From Cyanobacteria bacterium UBA3301 (GTDB taxonomy: Bacteria; Cyanobacteriota; Vampirovibrionia; Gastranaerophilales; Gastranaerophilaceae): a stretch of 64,000 bases of DNA. Positions within the stretch are counted from its first letter, which is position 1. Each line of letters starts with the position of its first letter. Where the stretch lies: positions 1-64,000 of the forward strand of contig DESZ01000006.1 in NCBI GenBank assembly GCA_002361485.1, in the 5' to 3' direction. The translations under genes were made by a program, and so were the position numbers. Shown here one piece after another: positions 44,259 to 54,249 of the stretch. The notes beneath the pieces were generated by a model. The model was not told the DNA's origin and did not search any database. It saw only the letters and a list, made by a program, of their open reading frames with translations.

Positions 44259-47200
44259 CTATTCTGCCGTTCGACATAATCCTATGTACTCGTATTCCTC
44301 TTTTTGATTATTTTGGTATTCGATTAATTTTGCTATTTCATCATAAAATTTGTCGCGGAGTTTGCTTGCTTCAGAGTGCTCAGGCAATTCTAATTTTGAT
44401 AGCAGCTTCGCCGTATTTTGAATTGCTCTGATTTCTTCATTATGAATCTCTATATCTGCACTTACAACTGTTTTAACTCCGTCTATAGCTTGCTGCATAT
44501 TGGTTTGGAGTATTAAAAATTTTGAGCCGTCGGGTTGATTAGCAATTTCTGATAATGTATCATCTATTGCAGCAGAATATATTTCGCCGGCTTTGCGATA
44601 GTTTGTCGATTTTGTCTTTTGCAATATCTTATTTTTTAGCTCAAGAATTTTTGCTTCATAATCAGGGGCCGCATCTATATCTTTTAATTCTTCGAGATTT
44701 TCATAAACAAATTTAGCCTGAGAATCAATACTTTGCAATATATTATTTATCCTGTTTATGTTTTTATATGCCCTATCGAAAACATATTCTCCTGTTGTCA
44801 ACTCTGTAATACGTTCTGCTAATCCAAGTTGATTGAAGAAGATAGCTGCTGTATCCAAACTCTTTTCCATTAGTAACGGATTTATTATTGTACTCAAACC
44901 TTCTTCTGAATTTATCACCAGATATGAACCGTCTTTTAACTTGATTTTTGAATTAATAAAACCCTGTCCGACTGAGTTCAAGTTAGATTTTCTTGCACAA
45001 TTCATAAGAGTTGTTTGCAAATCCAATAATGAGGCTTTATATAAAAGTCCCTTCAGATTTGTTTTATGAATATTTATTGAATTTTTTCTGTTATCACGAG
45101 CCAAAGCTATTACCTTTTGCGGAGTATCTTTAGACATTGTATATGCAGGATCGGAATCTTTTGCGCTCAACAATAAAAACTCATTTAAAACTTCTTCCGG
45201 CTTCACAAATATTCTATGTTTCATATAAAAATCTTTAAATCTATCAAACGCTTGTTCCGCTTGCGCTGCTCTGTATTGATTAGCCGGCTCCATGCTTGAT
45301 TTTATTTTTGCATTTATCCAACTATTTAAATATTCTGCAGCCTTTGATTGATATTTTTGTGGGAACACACCATTTATAAATGTCTTTTTGTAGTAATTTA
45401 TATTTTTTAGATTAGTTGCAATGGCTTCTTCCATTGTCGAACCGTCAACAGTACGAGAATAAATTATAAATCTGTCGTACAATTCCTTTATAAAATTGTC
45501 ATAAAATTCAACCGTCATTGGTTTTGTTATCAAGACATCATCCATTTTTTGCACCAAATCTGCCATTGTTTCATCATCAGCATTAATGTATAACAATGCT
45601 TCTATATCTTTTAACAATAACGACCGCTGTTTTGCATTTAACATATCAGATTTCTGTGCATAACGTTCAATTTTATTCCTTAATGATTCACATAAATCAA
45701 TAGAAGCCTTTTGAGTTTTATATGCTCCAATATATGTTATATAATCGTCAATATTGTTTTTAAGCGACGACATTGAATTTTCAATTGCATTTTCGTCGGA
45801 TATTTCTACCTTAGGATATCCCTGAAATATGTTGTATCTTCTGAAAAATTCTTTAGAAAGCTTTGAACGATTATTCATTCGGGTAAGCATTAATAATGAA
45901 TAATAATAATCCGAATATATATCATTAAAAGTTCTGTCTCCGACATAGACAGCGCCGCGAGAGGTTCTGTCGAATTTGTCATAATCATAATATGCACGTA
46001 ATTTGCTCTGTTCTACATCTTTTGCATATTGCTGGTAATAAATAGTGTTAAACACAACATTTTGAACAGATTCATTTTCATTTTTAAAATCTTTTAATAC
46101 ATCATAACCCGATATATTTTTTAATCCCAGAGATTTATCATTTATCAAGGATGCATATTTTGTTTCAAATTCTTCACGCGTCATATTACGTAATCTGTTA
46201 AAGATATCAACAAATTCCTCATCTGTTGCAGGAGAAAATACTTCATCAATCCAATTCGCAATATTTACTAAATGGGGTGAATTAAAGTTTTTATGCAAAT
46301 CTTCAACCGTCATTAAAGTATTATTTTTTAAGTCTTTTGTTAATATTAAACCAATTGAATCAAGATATTTATCTTTACCTTCAAAATCATCAATATTATC
46401 ACTTAAATAACTTTTAAAACCGGATACCATTAAATCAATCGTATGTTCCAGGCTTCCGTCAAAATCATCCTTTGAAGGCTTTTTCATTGCATTTACGGCT
46501 TTGGTAACCGTATTTTTCGGGATGGTAATATTGTTATCTTTTGCCATAACTTCGACCAAATCGTAAATTTTGCTTCTCTCACTTTCTGAAGCATATACTG
46601 CGAATTTGATGTCTTTTGCAAAAGTATAATCAAAATCTTTACGCGCTTCTTTAAGAATTTCTTTTTTCAAATATTTTAAATTTGATACATCAAATTCTTT
46701 ATATAACATTTTACCGTCGGCAGGCATATTATCGTAAGATAACAAAGCCGCGGCTTTTTCAAACTGTATTTTTACAAGGCTGTCATCAGGCAGAGCATTA
46801 TATTCTTCAATACTGTTAATGCCTTTATTTAAAACTCCGTCACCTTTTACTAAATTTTCTACCTTATTATATATGTCAAAAGTAGAAAGCCCTGCATTAT
46901 GCGCTGAAAAAATTTCTCTTTTTATTTCATCTCTTGTCATTCCCTGTGCAAGTTTTTCCAAATCATCCAGATATCTGTATGGAGAATATAACAAATTCTC
47001 TCTTATGGTTCTGATTGCACCGTTTACTGAAGGGTCTGTGCCTGAGGTTATTATATCGCTGAATAACTGGTATTTTATAACCTCATCACCATAATCGTCA
47101 AATTTCTTATACGCTTTTAATGGAATATTTTTAGGTACAACTTCGCCTACCGCATCTTTCAATTCCTTAACATATTCGCCATCAAAGAATTTATCATTGG

Positions 47201-50200
47201 TTATAAAACCTTTCCCGCCTACACCATAATTACCATCATAATCGGTTCTTATATTTCCGTTTACATCCGTCCAATTATTATCTCTTTCGATTGCGCCCCA
47301 GGTATTATCGTGAAATATAGTATCCTGCATTACCATATTTCCGTTTTTATCTTTCATTGCCAACGGAACTATATCCGCTATATACTGTGCATGAGCGCTG
47401 AACGAATCTGAAGACACATGAGTGGATGATATACCGGAATATGGCGTGGTTTTTATTTTTTGCACGGCACGATTGATATTTGTATCTGCATAGTACGGTC
47501 TATCGGTCATGTGTTCAATAATTCTTATCTCTTGTCTTGAATTAAGACCTTGATTGCTGTCATATAAGAAGTTTCTGCCCGTACGAACACCGTTTACTCT
47601 GTGCATCTCACTCAACGGTTCTTCCAATGACTCATAAACATCGGACAAATCTCGTATAACCTTCGAATACCAGCCGTTTATATGCTTTTTGTATTTCTGT
47701 AATGCTTCTTTTTCCAACGGAGTTAAGGTTGTATATTCTTTTGGCATGTCCTTATACAAAATAGCGCCCTCCGGAGAACTTATTTTCAACTCGTCTGTTT
47801 TATTGAATCTTTCTCTTAAAGCTACAAGTTCCCTAATTGACGGTATTTCACTTTCGTTTTCCATTTTCTTTAAGATAATACTTTTGGCATCTGTTGTATT
47901 CAATACATTACCGTATTCATCTTCAATATGCAAAGCTTGATGCATTGCCGTCAACAACTGAGAAATGTCATTAAAATTCTTTGCTATTTTATTATAGACC
48001 TTGGCAGTTTCCTCTATTGGAGCATTCTTACCTAAGCCGTGCATTTGATTAAAAATTAATCGCAGCTGCTCTCCTTCTTCACTCTGCGCAAATATCAAAT
48101 TTGAAATATTTTCTACTACATTTTTTAAATCCGTAATTTGCGATTTAAAACCCATTTTATTATATATATCCGTGTATTGCTCGTGCGTACAATTCTTATC
48201 TTCAATTTGTTTTTGATAATTATTTAACAAATCTAATATTGCATATTTATCCGGTTTTACGCCAAATTCTTCTGCCACTTGCGATATTAAATTTTTATCT
48301 TCACAGATTTCAATTTCTTTTTTGGTATTTGCAATTTTTATAGCAAGAGCATTTTTCCTGTCTCCTACAGCACACGCTGAATATATATCATCAAAGCAAC
48401 CGGTTATAACCAGTTTTACGGTTGAAAGATTTTCTTCCAATGCCGCTAATACTTCTTCATTTGTATCTTCAACATTAAAATTGACTGCCAACTTTGAACG
48501 CAATGCAGGGTTTAGCTTCCCCGCTTTTGCCTTTGATATCAATTTTTCCATATTCTGAACAAGAGTTGTTTCATTATCCGGGATATTTAGAGCCAGCATT
48601 TTTGAATAAAGATATTCGGGTACATCCAATTCAAAATCTGCTTGAGTTCTATATGCAGCAGCAGCATTATACAACATTCTGGCCTCTGACAATATGCGTC
48701 CCTGATAGCTGGAAGAACGACCGGAATTAAGCGCATGCAAATTATTTGTTATATCGACTATTTCATTAATCTTTTTAGACAAAACTTCTTTATCCAATTT
48801 ATCATCCAGAATAACTTCCAAAAAACCTTTTATTTTCTCGGCTTTTTGAGAGTCTGATTCTTTTTCAATATAGATATAATCTCTTCTGTAATCATTTATT
48901 TGCGAGGCTTTACGCGAATTTTCAACCTGTAAAGTTAATAATGTATTTGCGGTATTCCTAATTTGCGCTTGTGACAAATCAGGAGCAATTTTTGAAATCA
49001 ATGAAAAATAATACTGATAATCTTTTGATAAGATACTATAATTATTTTTTAATTCTTGGGTTCTGATTAAACGATTATACTGCTTTTCAATAAGACTCTT
49101 TTTACAAGAAGCCAATTCATTCTTTGCTTTTAGTAAACTTCTGTAATAATCCTGCATTACAACCGCAGATTCATTATCAATATCTGCGCTTATATGTATA
49201 TCATCAAAAGTATCAAAATTCTTTTTATCAAATGCGGAATAGTGACCTACCCTTTCATTTGTCGCACCTGCGTGGTCTGCAATATGCATCCAATACATTG
49301 CAGAAGTATCTATAATACGATATCCGCGCGACAGAGCATAATTGAAATCAATATAAGTCTTTTCCATCGGAATTTTTGTATGAGAGCCAAGTTTATTGAT
49401 ATCATATATCATCATATAATCGTTGTTATCAAGCTCTGATAAAATCATATCAACATAATTTGCTTTATCTTCATATGCAAGATTTTTACGGCATATTGAA
49501 ATAGCCGCGCAAATACCATGATGACCTTGGTTTATTGCTTTTATATTAGGGATTTTTGATTCCGGAGTATCTACCACTATATCATTTACAATTTCCGCAA
49601 GCGCTTGAGTTTTTTTATCTTTTAATTGACCGTTTATTTCATAATCATCACTCATAAAATAAGATAAACGCTTTAGTATATAGAGCTTTTGCGAAGTTGG
49701 AACTTCCGAGGATATAATAAAATAATCCAAATTATTTTCTAAATTTCTTATGTTGCGATTTTTAATATTTTGTAAATCTTTTTTATTTACCGAAGACAAA
49801 ATTAAATCTTTTTGATTCAAAATTTCTTTTTCGACATCAGTAAGAATACGAGGGGATTCATGCAGACGCTTTAATATCGGCAAATATTTGCTTTGTACTG
49901 AGGCATCAGATATGCGTAAAGATTTTTCAGCAGTATTCAACAATTTCTTATGCCAATCATTATAAGCACTTTTATTTAAATCAATATTTGTTCCGTACTT
50001 TAAATTGTCTGAAACATCCAATAAAAATCTTAAATTATCTTCACCAGGGACAGTAGAAAGATTTTCCAATGCTTTATTAATGCGTCTTTGATTAGGGATA
50101 TTCAAATCGTATGAATTATCCTCTTTTAGCTGGGCAACAGCTTTTCTGTCTTGTCTTTGCCCTTTAAAGCTCAAGACATTTGAATTTACTCCATATATTC

Positions 50201-50210
50201 TCATGTACAT
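44259..50210 (-). CDS. Giant protein of about 1,983 residues with possible split papain-like active site
   Basis: The longest gene here, one frame with no break. The N-terminus has GVNSNVLSFKGQ, the peptide shared with other lineage proteins. NQGHHGIC puts Gln228 six residues before Cys234, the spacing of the papain oxyanion-hole Gln and catalytic Cys. Much later, SAHAQYIADIV (His940) and HDNTWG (Asn969) resemble the papain His and the NSWG motif. Between them lie about 700 helical, coiled-coil-like residues. The rest is also mostly helical. No signal peptide or membrane segment is seen. The start is either ATG at 50208-50210 or 50202-50204; no ribosome binding site is clear. Peptidase activity is inference. 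A secreted effector or cytoskeletal scaffold are alternatives. Confidence 0.55.
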   Translation of the reverse strand: MYMRIYGVNSNVLSFKGQRQDRKAVAQLKEDNSYDLNIPNQRRINKALENLSTVPGEDNLRFLLDVSDNLKYGTNIDLNKSAYNDWHKKLLNTAEKSLRISDASVQSKYLPILKRLHESPRILTDVEKEILNQKDLILSSVNKKDLQNIKNRNIRNLENNLDYFIISSEVPTSQKLYILKRLSYFMSDDYEINGQLKDKKTQALAEIVNDIVVDTPESKIPNIKAINQGHHGICAAISICRKNLAYEDKANYVDMILSELDNNDYMMIYDINKLGSHTKIPMEKTYIDFNYALSRGYRIIDTSAMYWMHIADHAGATNERVGHYSAFDKKNFDTFDDIHISADIDNESAVVMQDYYRSLLKAKNELASCKKSLIEKQYNRLIRTQELKNNYSILSKDYQYYFSLISKIAPDLSQAQIRNTANTLLTLQVENSRKASQINDYRRDYIYIEKESDSQKAEKIKGFLEVILDDKLDKEVLSKKINEIVDITNNLHALNSGRSSSYQGRILSEARMLYNAAAAYRTQADFELDVPEYLYSKMLALNIPDNETTLVQNMEKLISKAKAGKLNPALRSKLAVNFNVEDTNEEVLAALEENLSTVKLVITGCFDDIYSACAVGDRKNALAIKIANTKKEIEICEDKNLISQVAEEFGVKPDKYAILDLLNNYQKQIEDKNCTHEQYTDIYNKMGFKSQITDLKNVVENISNLIFAQSEEGEQLRLIFNQMHGLGKNAPIEETAKVYNKIAKNFNDISQLLTAMHQALHIEDEYGNVLNTTDAKSIILKKMENESEIPSIRELVALRERFNKTDELKISSPEGAILYKDMPKEYTTLTPLEKEALQKYKKHINGWYSKVIRDLSDVYESLEEPLSEMHRVNGVRTGRNFLYDSNQGLNSRQEIRIIEHMTDRPYYADTNINRAVQKIKTTPYSGISSTHVSSDSFSAHAQYIADIVPLAMKDKNGNMVMQDTIFHDNTWGAIERDNNWTDVNGNIRTDYDGNYGVGGKGFITNDKFFDGEYVKELKDAVGEVVPKNIPLKAYKKFDDYGDEVIKYQLFSDIITSGTDPSVNGAIRTIRENLLYSPYRYLDDLEKLAQGMTRDEIKREIFSAHNAGLSTFDIYNKVENLVKGDGVLNKGINSIEEYNALPDDSLVKIQFEKAAALLSYDNMPADGKMLYKEFDVSNLKYLKKEILKEARKDFDYTFAKDIKFAVYASESERSKIYDLVEVMAKDNNITIPKNTVTKAVNAMKKPSKDDFDGSLEHTIDLMVSGFKSYLSDNIDDFEGKDKYLDSIGLILTKDLKNNTLMTVEDLHKNFNSPHLVNIANWIDEVFSPATDEEFVDIFNRLRNMTREEFETKYASLINDKSLGLKNISGYDVLKDFKNENESVQNVVFNTIYYQQYAKDVEQSKLRAYYDYDKFDRTSRGAVYVGDRTFNDIYSDYYYSLLMLTRMNNRSKLSKEFFRRYNIFQGYPKVEISDENAIENSMSSLKNNIDDYITYIGAYKTQKASIDLCESLRNKIERYAQKSDMLNAKQRSLLLKDIEALLYINADDETMADLVQKMDDVLITKPMTVEFYDNFIKELYDRFIIYSRTVDGSTMEEAIATNLKNINYYKKTFINGVFPQKYQSKAAEYLNSWINAKIKSSMEPANQYRAAQAEQAFDRFKDFYMKHRIFVKPEEVLNEFLLLSAKDSDPAYTMSKDTPQKVIALARDNRKNSINIHKTNLKGLLYKASLLDLQTTLMNCARKSNLNSVGQGFINSKIKLKDGSYLVINSEEGLSTIINPLLMEKSLDTAAIFFNQLGLAERITELTTGEYVFDRAYKNINRINNILQSIDSQAKFVYENLEELKDIDAAPDYEAKILELKNKILQKTKSTNYRKAGEIYSAAIDDTLSEIANQPDGSKFLILQTNMQQAIDGVKTVVSADIEIHNEEIRAIQNTAKLLSKLELPEHSEASKLRDKFYDEIAKLIEYQNNQKEEYEYIGLCRTAE

Positions 50211-50336
50211 TTTAAAATACGTAAAAAATATTTTTGCCAAATGTATTATTAAATATTAAGAAAAGTTTAATAATGGATACTATTTTTGAAAAATATGATA
50301 AATTACAATAATATATTAAGAGAAAGGATTTTAATT

Positions 50337-50612
50337 ATGAGCGAACCGGAAATAATACAATATCAAACAACAGGCACCTGCTGTCAAATGATGCAAGTAG
50401 CAATACAAGACGGGAAAGTTGTGGACGCTGAATTTTACGGCGGCTGCAACGGCAATTTAAAAGGCATAAAAGAACTTATTAAAGGAATGAACGTAGACGA
50501 AGTTATCGCCAGACTTGAAGGACTTACCTGCGGTCCCAAACCAACCAGCTGTCCTGATCAATTAGCAAAATGTTTGATTGAATATAAGCAACGCAAAACA
50601 GTCAGCGCATAG
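50337..50612 (+). CDS. TSCPD-domain protein
   Basis: 91 residues from ATG 50337 with AGAAAGGA upstream. The protein is a single TSCPD domain (named after its TSCPDQLA motif near residue 75), with CxxC-like TGTCCQMM at the start, FYGGCNGNLKGI and GLTCGPKPTSCPD. This matches the TIGR03905-type family; the domain also occurs at the end of vitamin B12-dependent ribonucleotide reductases. The Cys-rich pattern suggests metal binding. It lies 59 bases upstream of miaB, possibly co-transcribed. Confidence 0.85.
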   Translation: MSEPEIIQYQTTGTCCQMMQVAIQDGKVVDAEFYGGCNGNLKGIKELIKGMNVDEVIARLEGLTCGPKPTSCPDQLAKCLIEYKQRKTVSA

Positions 50613-50671
50613 AATAAACTTTTGTTATTCCTTTATGCTATATTATTTAATAAGAATAGAGGAAATAACAA

Positions 50672-51997
50672 ATGAAAAAAGTTTATATAGAGACAATGGG
50701 CTGCCAAATGAATAAATCGGATACCGAACGTATGTTCGGTATGTTGTCAAATTTTGGCTACGAAGAAACCAACGAACCTAAAGATGCGGATTTACTCATG
50801 GTAAATACCTGCTCGATAAGACAATTAAGCGAAGATAAAGCATACAGTCTTATCGGACTGTGGGGAAAATGGAAAAAAACAAAACCTGATTTAAAAATAG
50901 GATTTTGCGGATGTGTTGCTCAACAAAAAGCACAGCAAATTTTTAAACGCGCTCATTATGTAGATTTTGTACTCGGAACGCACAAAATATATTCTCTGCC
51001 TTCTATTATCGAAAAAATAAATAAAGGCGAAAAAGTTTGTGAATGCGAAGAAACCAACGCAACAGAAGACAAAGAAGCGGTAAAATTTAACATTAACAGA
51101 GCAAAGTCGGTTAATGCCTGGATTCCTATAACAGAAGGATGCAACAATTTTTGTACTTACTGTATAGTTCCTTATACAAGAGGCAGAGAACGTTCGCGCT
51201 TGCCTGAAACAATAATGAAAGAAGTTAAAGATGCACTCAAATCAGGTTATAAAGAAATTACCCTGCTCGGACAAAACGTTGACAGTTACGGAAAAGATTT
51301 TAAAGATAGAGATTACAGACTTGCGGATTTATTAAAAGAAGTAAATGCCATCGAAGGTAAATTCAGAATAAGATTTGTTACCTCATACCCGACAGATATT
51401 ACGGATGATTTGATAAAAACAGCGGTTGAATTGGATAAAGTGTGCGAATATTTTCACATCCCGATGCAATCGGGAAGCAGCAAAGTATTAAAGAAAATGA
51501 ATCGCAGATACGACAGAGAAACATATTTTAAGATAGCGGAAAAAATTCGTAATATGGTTCCTGATGTTACAATAACAAGCGATTTTATTGCAGGTTTTCC
51601 CGGAGAAACAGAAGAACAATTCATTGAAACATTAACAGCAATGGATGAATTATGCTTGGATTATTCAAATACAGCAGCGTATTCACCGAGAGAAAAAACA
51701 GTTGCTGCAAAATGGGTTGATAAATTTATTGACGAAGATACAAAATTTGAAAGACTTGCGCGTCTTAACGAACAAAACAGAAAATGCTGTCTTGCTTCCA
51801 ATAAAAAATTTATCGGCAAAACGATGGAAGTTTTGGTAGAAAATTTTGAAAACCACAAAGGCAAAAACATAATTACAGGCAGAACAAGAAACAATAAAAT
51901 CGTTCACATTCCTTATGATAAAGATTTAACAGGCGAATTTATCAATGTAAAGATAACAGGATGCAAAACTTGGTATTTAAATGGTGAAATTATATAA
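50672..51997 (+). CDS. miaB: tRNA i6A37 methylthiotransferase MiaB
   Basis: 441 residues. The N-terminal UPF0004 domain begins YIETMGCQMNKSDTER, the radical SAM motif is CNNFCTYC in EGCNNFCTYCIVPYTRGRE near 152-170, and a C-terminal TRAM domain ends the protein. It adds a methylthio group to isopentenyladenosine 37 of tRNAs reading U-starting codons. The HIPMQSGSSKVLKKMNRRY block is the standard MiaB signature. GAGG precedes the start. Confidence 0.97.
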   Translation: MKKVYIETMGCQMNKSDTERMFGMLSNFGYEETNEPKDADLLMVNTCSIRQLSEDKAYSLIGLWGKWKKTKPDLKIGFCGCVAQQKAQQIFKRAHYVDFVLGTHKIYSLPSIIEKINKGEKVCECEETNATEDKEAVKFNINRAKSVNAWIPITEGCNNFCTYCIVPYTRGRERSRLPETIMKEVKDALKSGYKEITLLGQNVDSYGKDFKDRDYRLADLLKEVNAIEGKFRIRFVTSYPTDITDDLIKTAVELDKVCEYFHIPMQSGSSKVLKKMNRRYDRETYFKIAEKIRNMVPDVTITSDFIAGFPGETEEQFIETLTAMDELCLDYSNTAAYSPREKTVAAKWVDKFIDEDTKFERLARLNEQNRKCCLASNKKFIGKTMEVLVENFENHKGKNIITGRTRNNKIVHIPYDKDLTGEFINVKITGCKTWYLNGEII

Positions 51998-52124
51998 AAA
52001 GAAGTTAACACACTAATAGTAAGACGATTGATTAAATCATAAATATCCTTTCACCTAAAAAACAAGAAATTTCAACTTACGATTTTTACACGCCGCCTAA
52101 TTATTACCAACAATATTTTATGTA

Positions 52125-52190
52125 AAACTTTTGTAACAAATGTATGTTTTGTAACAAAATTTTAAGCTTAATTTACTTTATATATATAAG
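52125..52190 (+). promoter_or_regulatory. Promoter region with repeated TTTTGTAACAAA motif
   Basis: TTTTGTAACAAA occurs twice, about 20 bases apart (52129-52140 and 52147-52158), before a TATATATATAAG tract at 52179-52190. The same AAACTTTTGTAAC word lies upstream of the flagellin-like gene, and a variant upstream of the gene at 25.3 kb. It drives the 93-residue protein gene. Confidence 0.45.
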
Positions 52191-52214
52191 GGAAAAATAT
52201 AAGGAAACGGGAAA

Positions 52215-52496
52215 ATGAGTTTTGATGTAAATATAGGACGTTCGGAACCTGTAATCAAAGCAGCAGCAAACACCAATAACGACGGCGGAAGCGGTGGTAA
52301 TCTCGGATATATGATGGGCGGCGGACACCAACGCAAAAAAGAAGAACAAGAAAATATTTTTGCAAAAAGCAAAATGGCTTCAGATTCTTTTGAATTGTCA
52401 TCAAAATTACCTAAAGACATAGAAGATTTTTCAATACAAGATGATTCGGTTATAAATAAGCTTTTTAATAAAATTTCGAATTATTTGAAAAAATAA
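52215..52496 (+). CDS. Small Gly-rich protein of unknown function
   Basis: 93 residues, start after AAGGAAACGGGAAA. Residues 25-45 are Gly/Asn-rich (NNDGGSGGNLGYMMGGGHQ); the rest is charged and probably helical, ending in LFNKISNYLKK. There is no signal peptide, membrane segment or known family. Its promoter region shares a repeated motif with two other lineage genes, which supports it being a real expressed gene and hints at common control. Confidence 0.5.
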   Translation: MSFDVNIGRSEPVIKAAANTNNDGGSGGNLGYMMGGGHQRKKEEQENIFAKSKMASDSFELSSKLPKDIEDFSIQDDSVINKLFNKISNYLKK

Positions 52497-52666
52497 TATG
52501 ATACATTTTATATATAGGATGGTTGATTTATTAATTTAAACAGACTATAGGTATACGCGTTATCGCTATATCGACATTTTCAACACAAAAATTAACAATT
52601 TTTTATAATATACACTTAACTTTTTGATAAAAATAAGTTATCATGAATATATAGAGGATTTATACA

Positions 52667-53473
52667 ATGAAATCGGTTAAAGAACTTACAACAGAATCTA
52701 AAATTCAAAACAGACTTAAAAATCGCCCATTGTGTTTAGAGCTTGTTAATTATCTGTTTGATGATGATGAATTGCAAGAATTACAAGAATATGCAAATAA
52801 TGTATCCATTCGCAGACTTGGTTATAATGACCACGGCCCTGTTCATATGCGTCAGGTTGTCGGGAATGCAATAAAAATGCTTAACATCCTAAATGATTGC
52901 GGGATTAAGACATCTTTAGAAGAAGAAGAAGTCGGAACTTTTGAAGATAGTATGTGTGCGGTTATTATGGCAGGATTGATGCACGATTTGGGTATGGCAA
53001 TAGGCAGACAAAGTCACGAAGAAATGTCAGCTCTGCTTGCGCAACCGATTATTGCCAGAACACTGATGCACATGTTTCCTAACGATTTGCATAAACGCAC
53101 CGTAATAAGAGCTATGACAACCGAATGTATTATTGGTCACATGTCTTCTCATAAAATTCATTCAATTGAAGCCGGCATTATTCTTATAGCAGACGGATGT
53201 GACATGACTAAAGGCAGAGCTCGCATCCCTCTGTCGATAAATACAGCACCTAAAGTCGGAGATATTCATAAATATAGTGCAAATGCAATAAAATGGATTG
53301 GGATACATCACGGTGAAAGAAAACCTATAAAAATTGATATTGAAATGACATCAGAAGTCGGCTTCTTCCAAATTGAAGAAGTTTTGTTAGAAAAAATTAA
53401 CGTAAGCCCTGCTAAAAAATTTGTTGAATTATATGCAGGCGTTGAAGGCGAAGAAAGAAAATGCTATCTATAA
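52667..53473 (+). CDS. HD-domain metal-dependent phosphohydrolase
   Basis: 268 residues, start after GAGGATTT. The HD metal-site residues are in order: His60 region (NDHGPVHMRQVV), His106-Asp107 (AGLMHDLGMAIGRQSHEEM), then IGHMSSHKIHSIEAGIILIADGCDMTKG near 160-185 with the distal Asp. Such proteins hydrolyse nucleotides or cyclic dinucleotides; this one lacks the HD-GYP signature, so c-di-GMP hydrolysis is not supported. The C-terminal domain is unrecognised. The stop overlaps the recO stop on the other strand. Confidence 0.82.
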   Translation: MKSVKELTTESKIQNRLKNRPLCLELVNYLFDDDELQELQEYANNVSIRRLGYNDHGPVHMRQVVGNAIKMLNILNDCGIKTSLEEEEVGTFEDSMCAVIMAGLMHDLGMAIGRQSHEEMSALLAQPIIARTLMHMFPNDLHKRTVIRAMTTECIIGHMSSHKIHSIEAGIILIADGCDMTKGRARIPLSINTAPKVGDIHKYSANAIKWIGIHHGERKPIKIDIEMTSEVGFFQIEEVLLEKINVSPAKKFVELYAGVEGEERKCYL

Positions 53474-54241
53474 GCAAAGCTTTTCGTCTATTATATTCGT
53501 AGATTTAAAATGTTTTGGAGATTTTGTTTCAATATATTCTTTTAAAACATTAAAACAAACTTCGCAAACTTTATCACTTGCTTTCTGTTCATAAAAACCT
53601 TTTGTTTCAAAATCATTTTCAGACATCTGCTTGAAAAAATCTCTGAGCTTGTACGGCATTTGTTTTTTATCAGAAAAAATCTTTGAAGCACAATGAGAAC
53701 AAACAACACCACCCATTGAACGAACAAAAAACATTGATTCATCATCAATATCTTTGTGGCAGCATAAACAACTGTCAAATTCTATAGAAAAGCCTGAAAT
53801 AATCATCATTTTTAATTGAAATTTTATAACAGCAAGCATTATTTCAACCTTATTATCTGCTGCAGAAATCGATTCTAATGCCTTATATAATAGGGCATAT
53901 ACATCTTTTGACCCCGGATCATCTTCTAAACCGAAATTGTGAACAACTTCTGTTACATACATTGAATAAAATATTTTATCTAAATCAGTACGAGTTTTGC
54001 TAAAGGTATTTAATGCTTCAGCTTGGCAAATGGTTGCCATATTTTTTCCCTGATGAAGCATAACAGTATTGGCAACAAGCAAATCCATCCTTGCGCCAAG
54101 CTTGCTTTTAGGCTTTTTAACGCCTTTAGCCACCCCCCTTATTAACCCTCTGTCTTTTGAATACATGACTATTATTTTATCAGACTCACTCAAATTGTAA
54201 GACTTTAGGTTAATAGCATCTGTTATAAAATTATTTTGCAT
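53468..54241 (-). CDS. recO: DNA repair protein RecO
   Basis: 257 residues. The N-terminal OB-fold starts NFITDAINLKSYNLSESDKI and contains SKDRGLIRGVAKGVKKPKSKLGARMD. The C-terminal zinc site has CLCCHKD and VVCSHCA near 170-195. RecO loads RecA on SSB-coated DNA in repair and transformation. It lies 8 bases after pilT on minus and is probably co-transcribed with it. Confidence 0.94.
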   Translation of the reverse strand: MQNNFITDAINLKSYNLSESDKIIVMYSKDRGLIRGVAKGVKKPKSKLGARMDLLVANTVMLHQGKNMATICQAEALNTFSKTRTDLDKIFYSMYVTEVVHNFGLEDDPGSKDVYALLYKALESISAADNKVEIMLAVIKFQLKMMIISGFSIEFDSCLCCHKDIDDESMFFVRSMGGVVCSHCASKIFSDKKQMPYKLRDFFKQMSENDFETKGFYEQKASDKVCEVCFNVLKEYIETKSPKHFKSTNIIDEKLCL

Positions 54242-54249
54242 AAATATTA

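Noticed and set aside
52667..53473. HD-GYP c-di-GMP phosphodiesterase
   Set aside because: The HD pair is present but there is no GYP motif.
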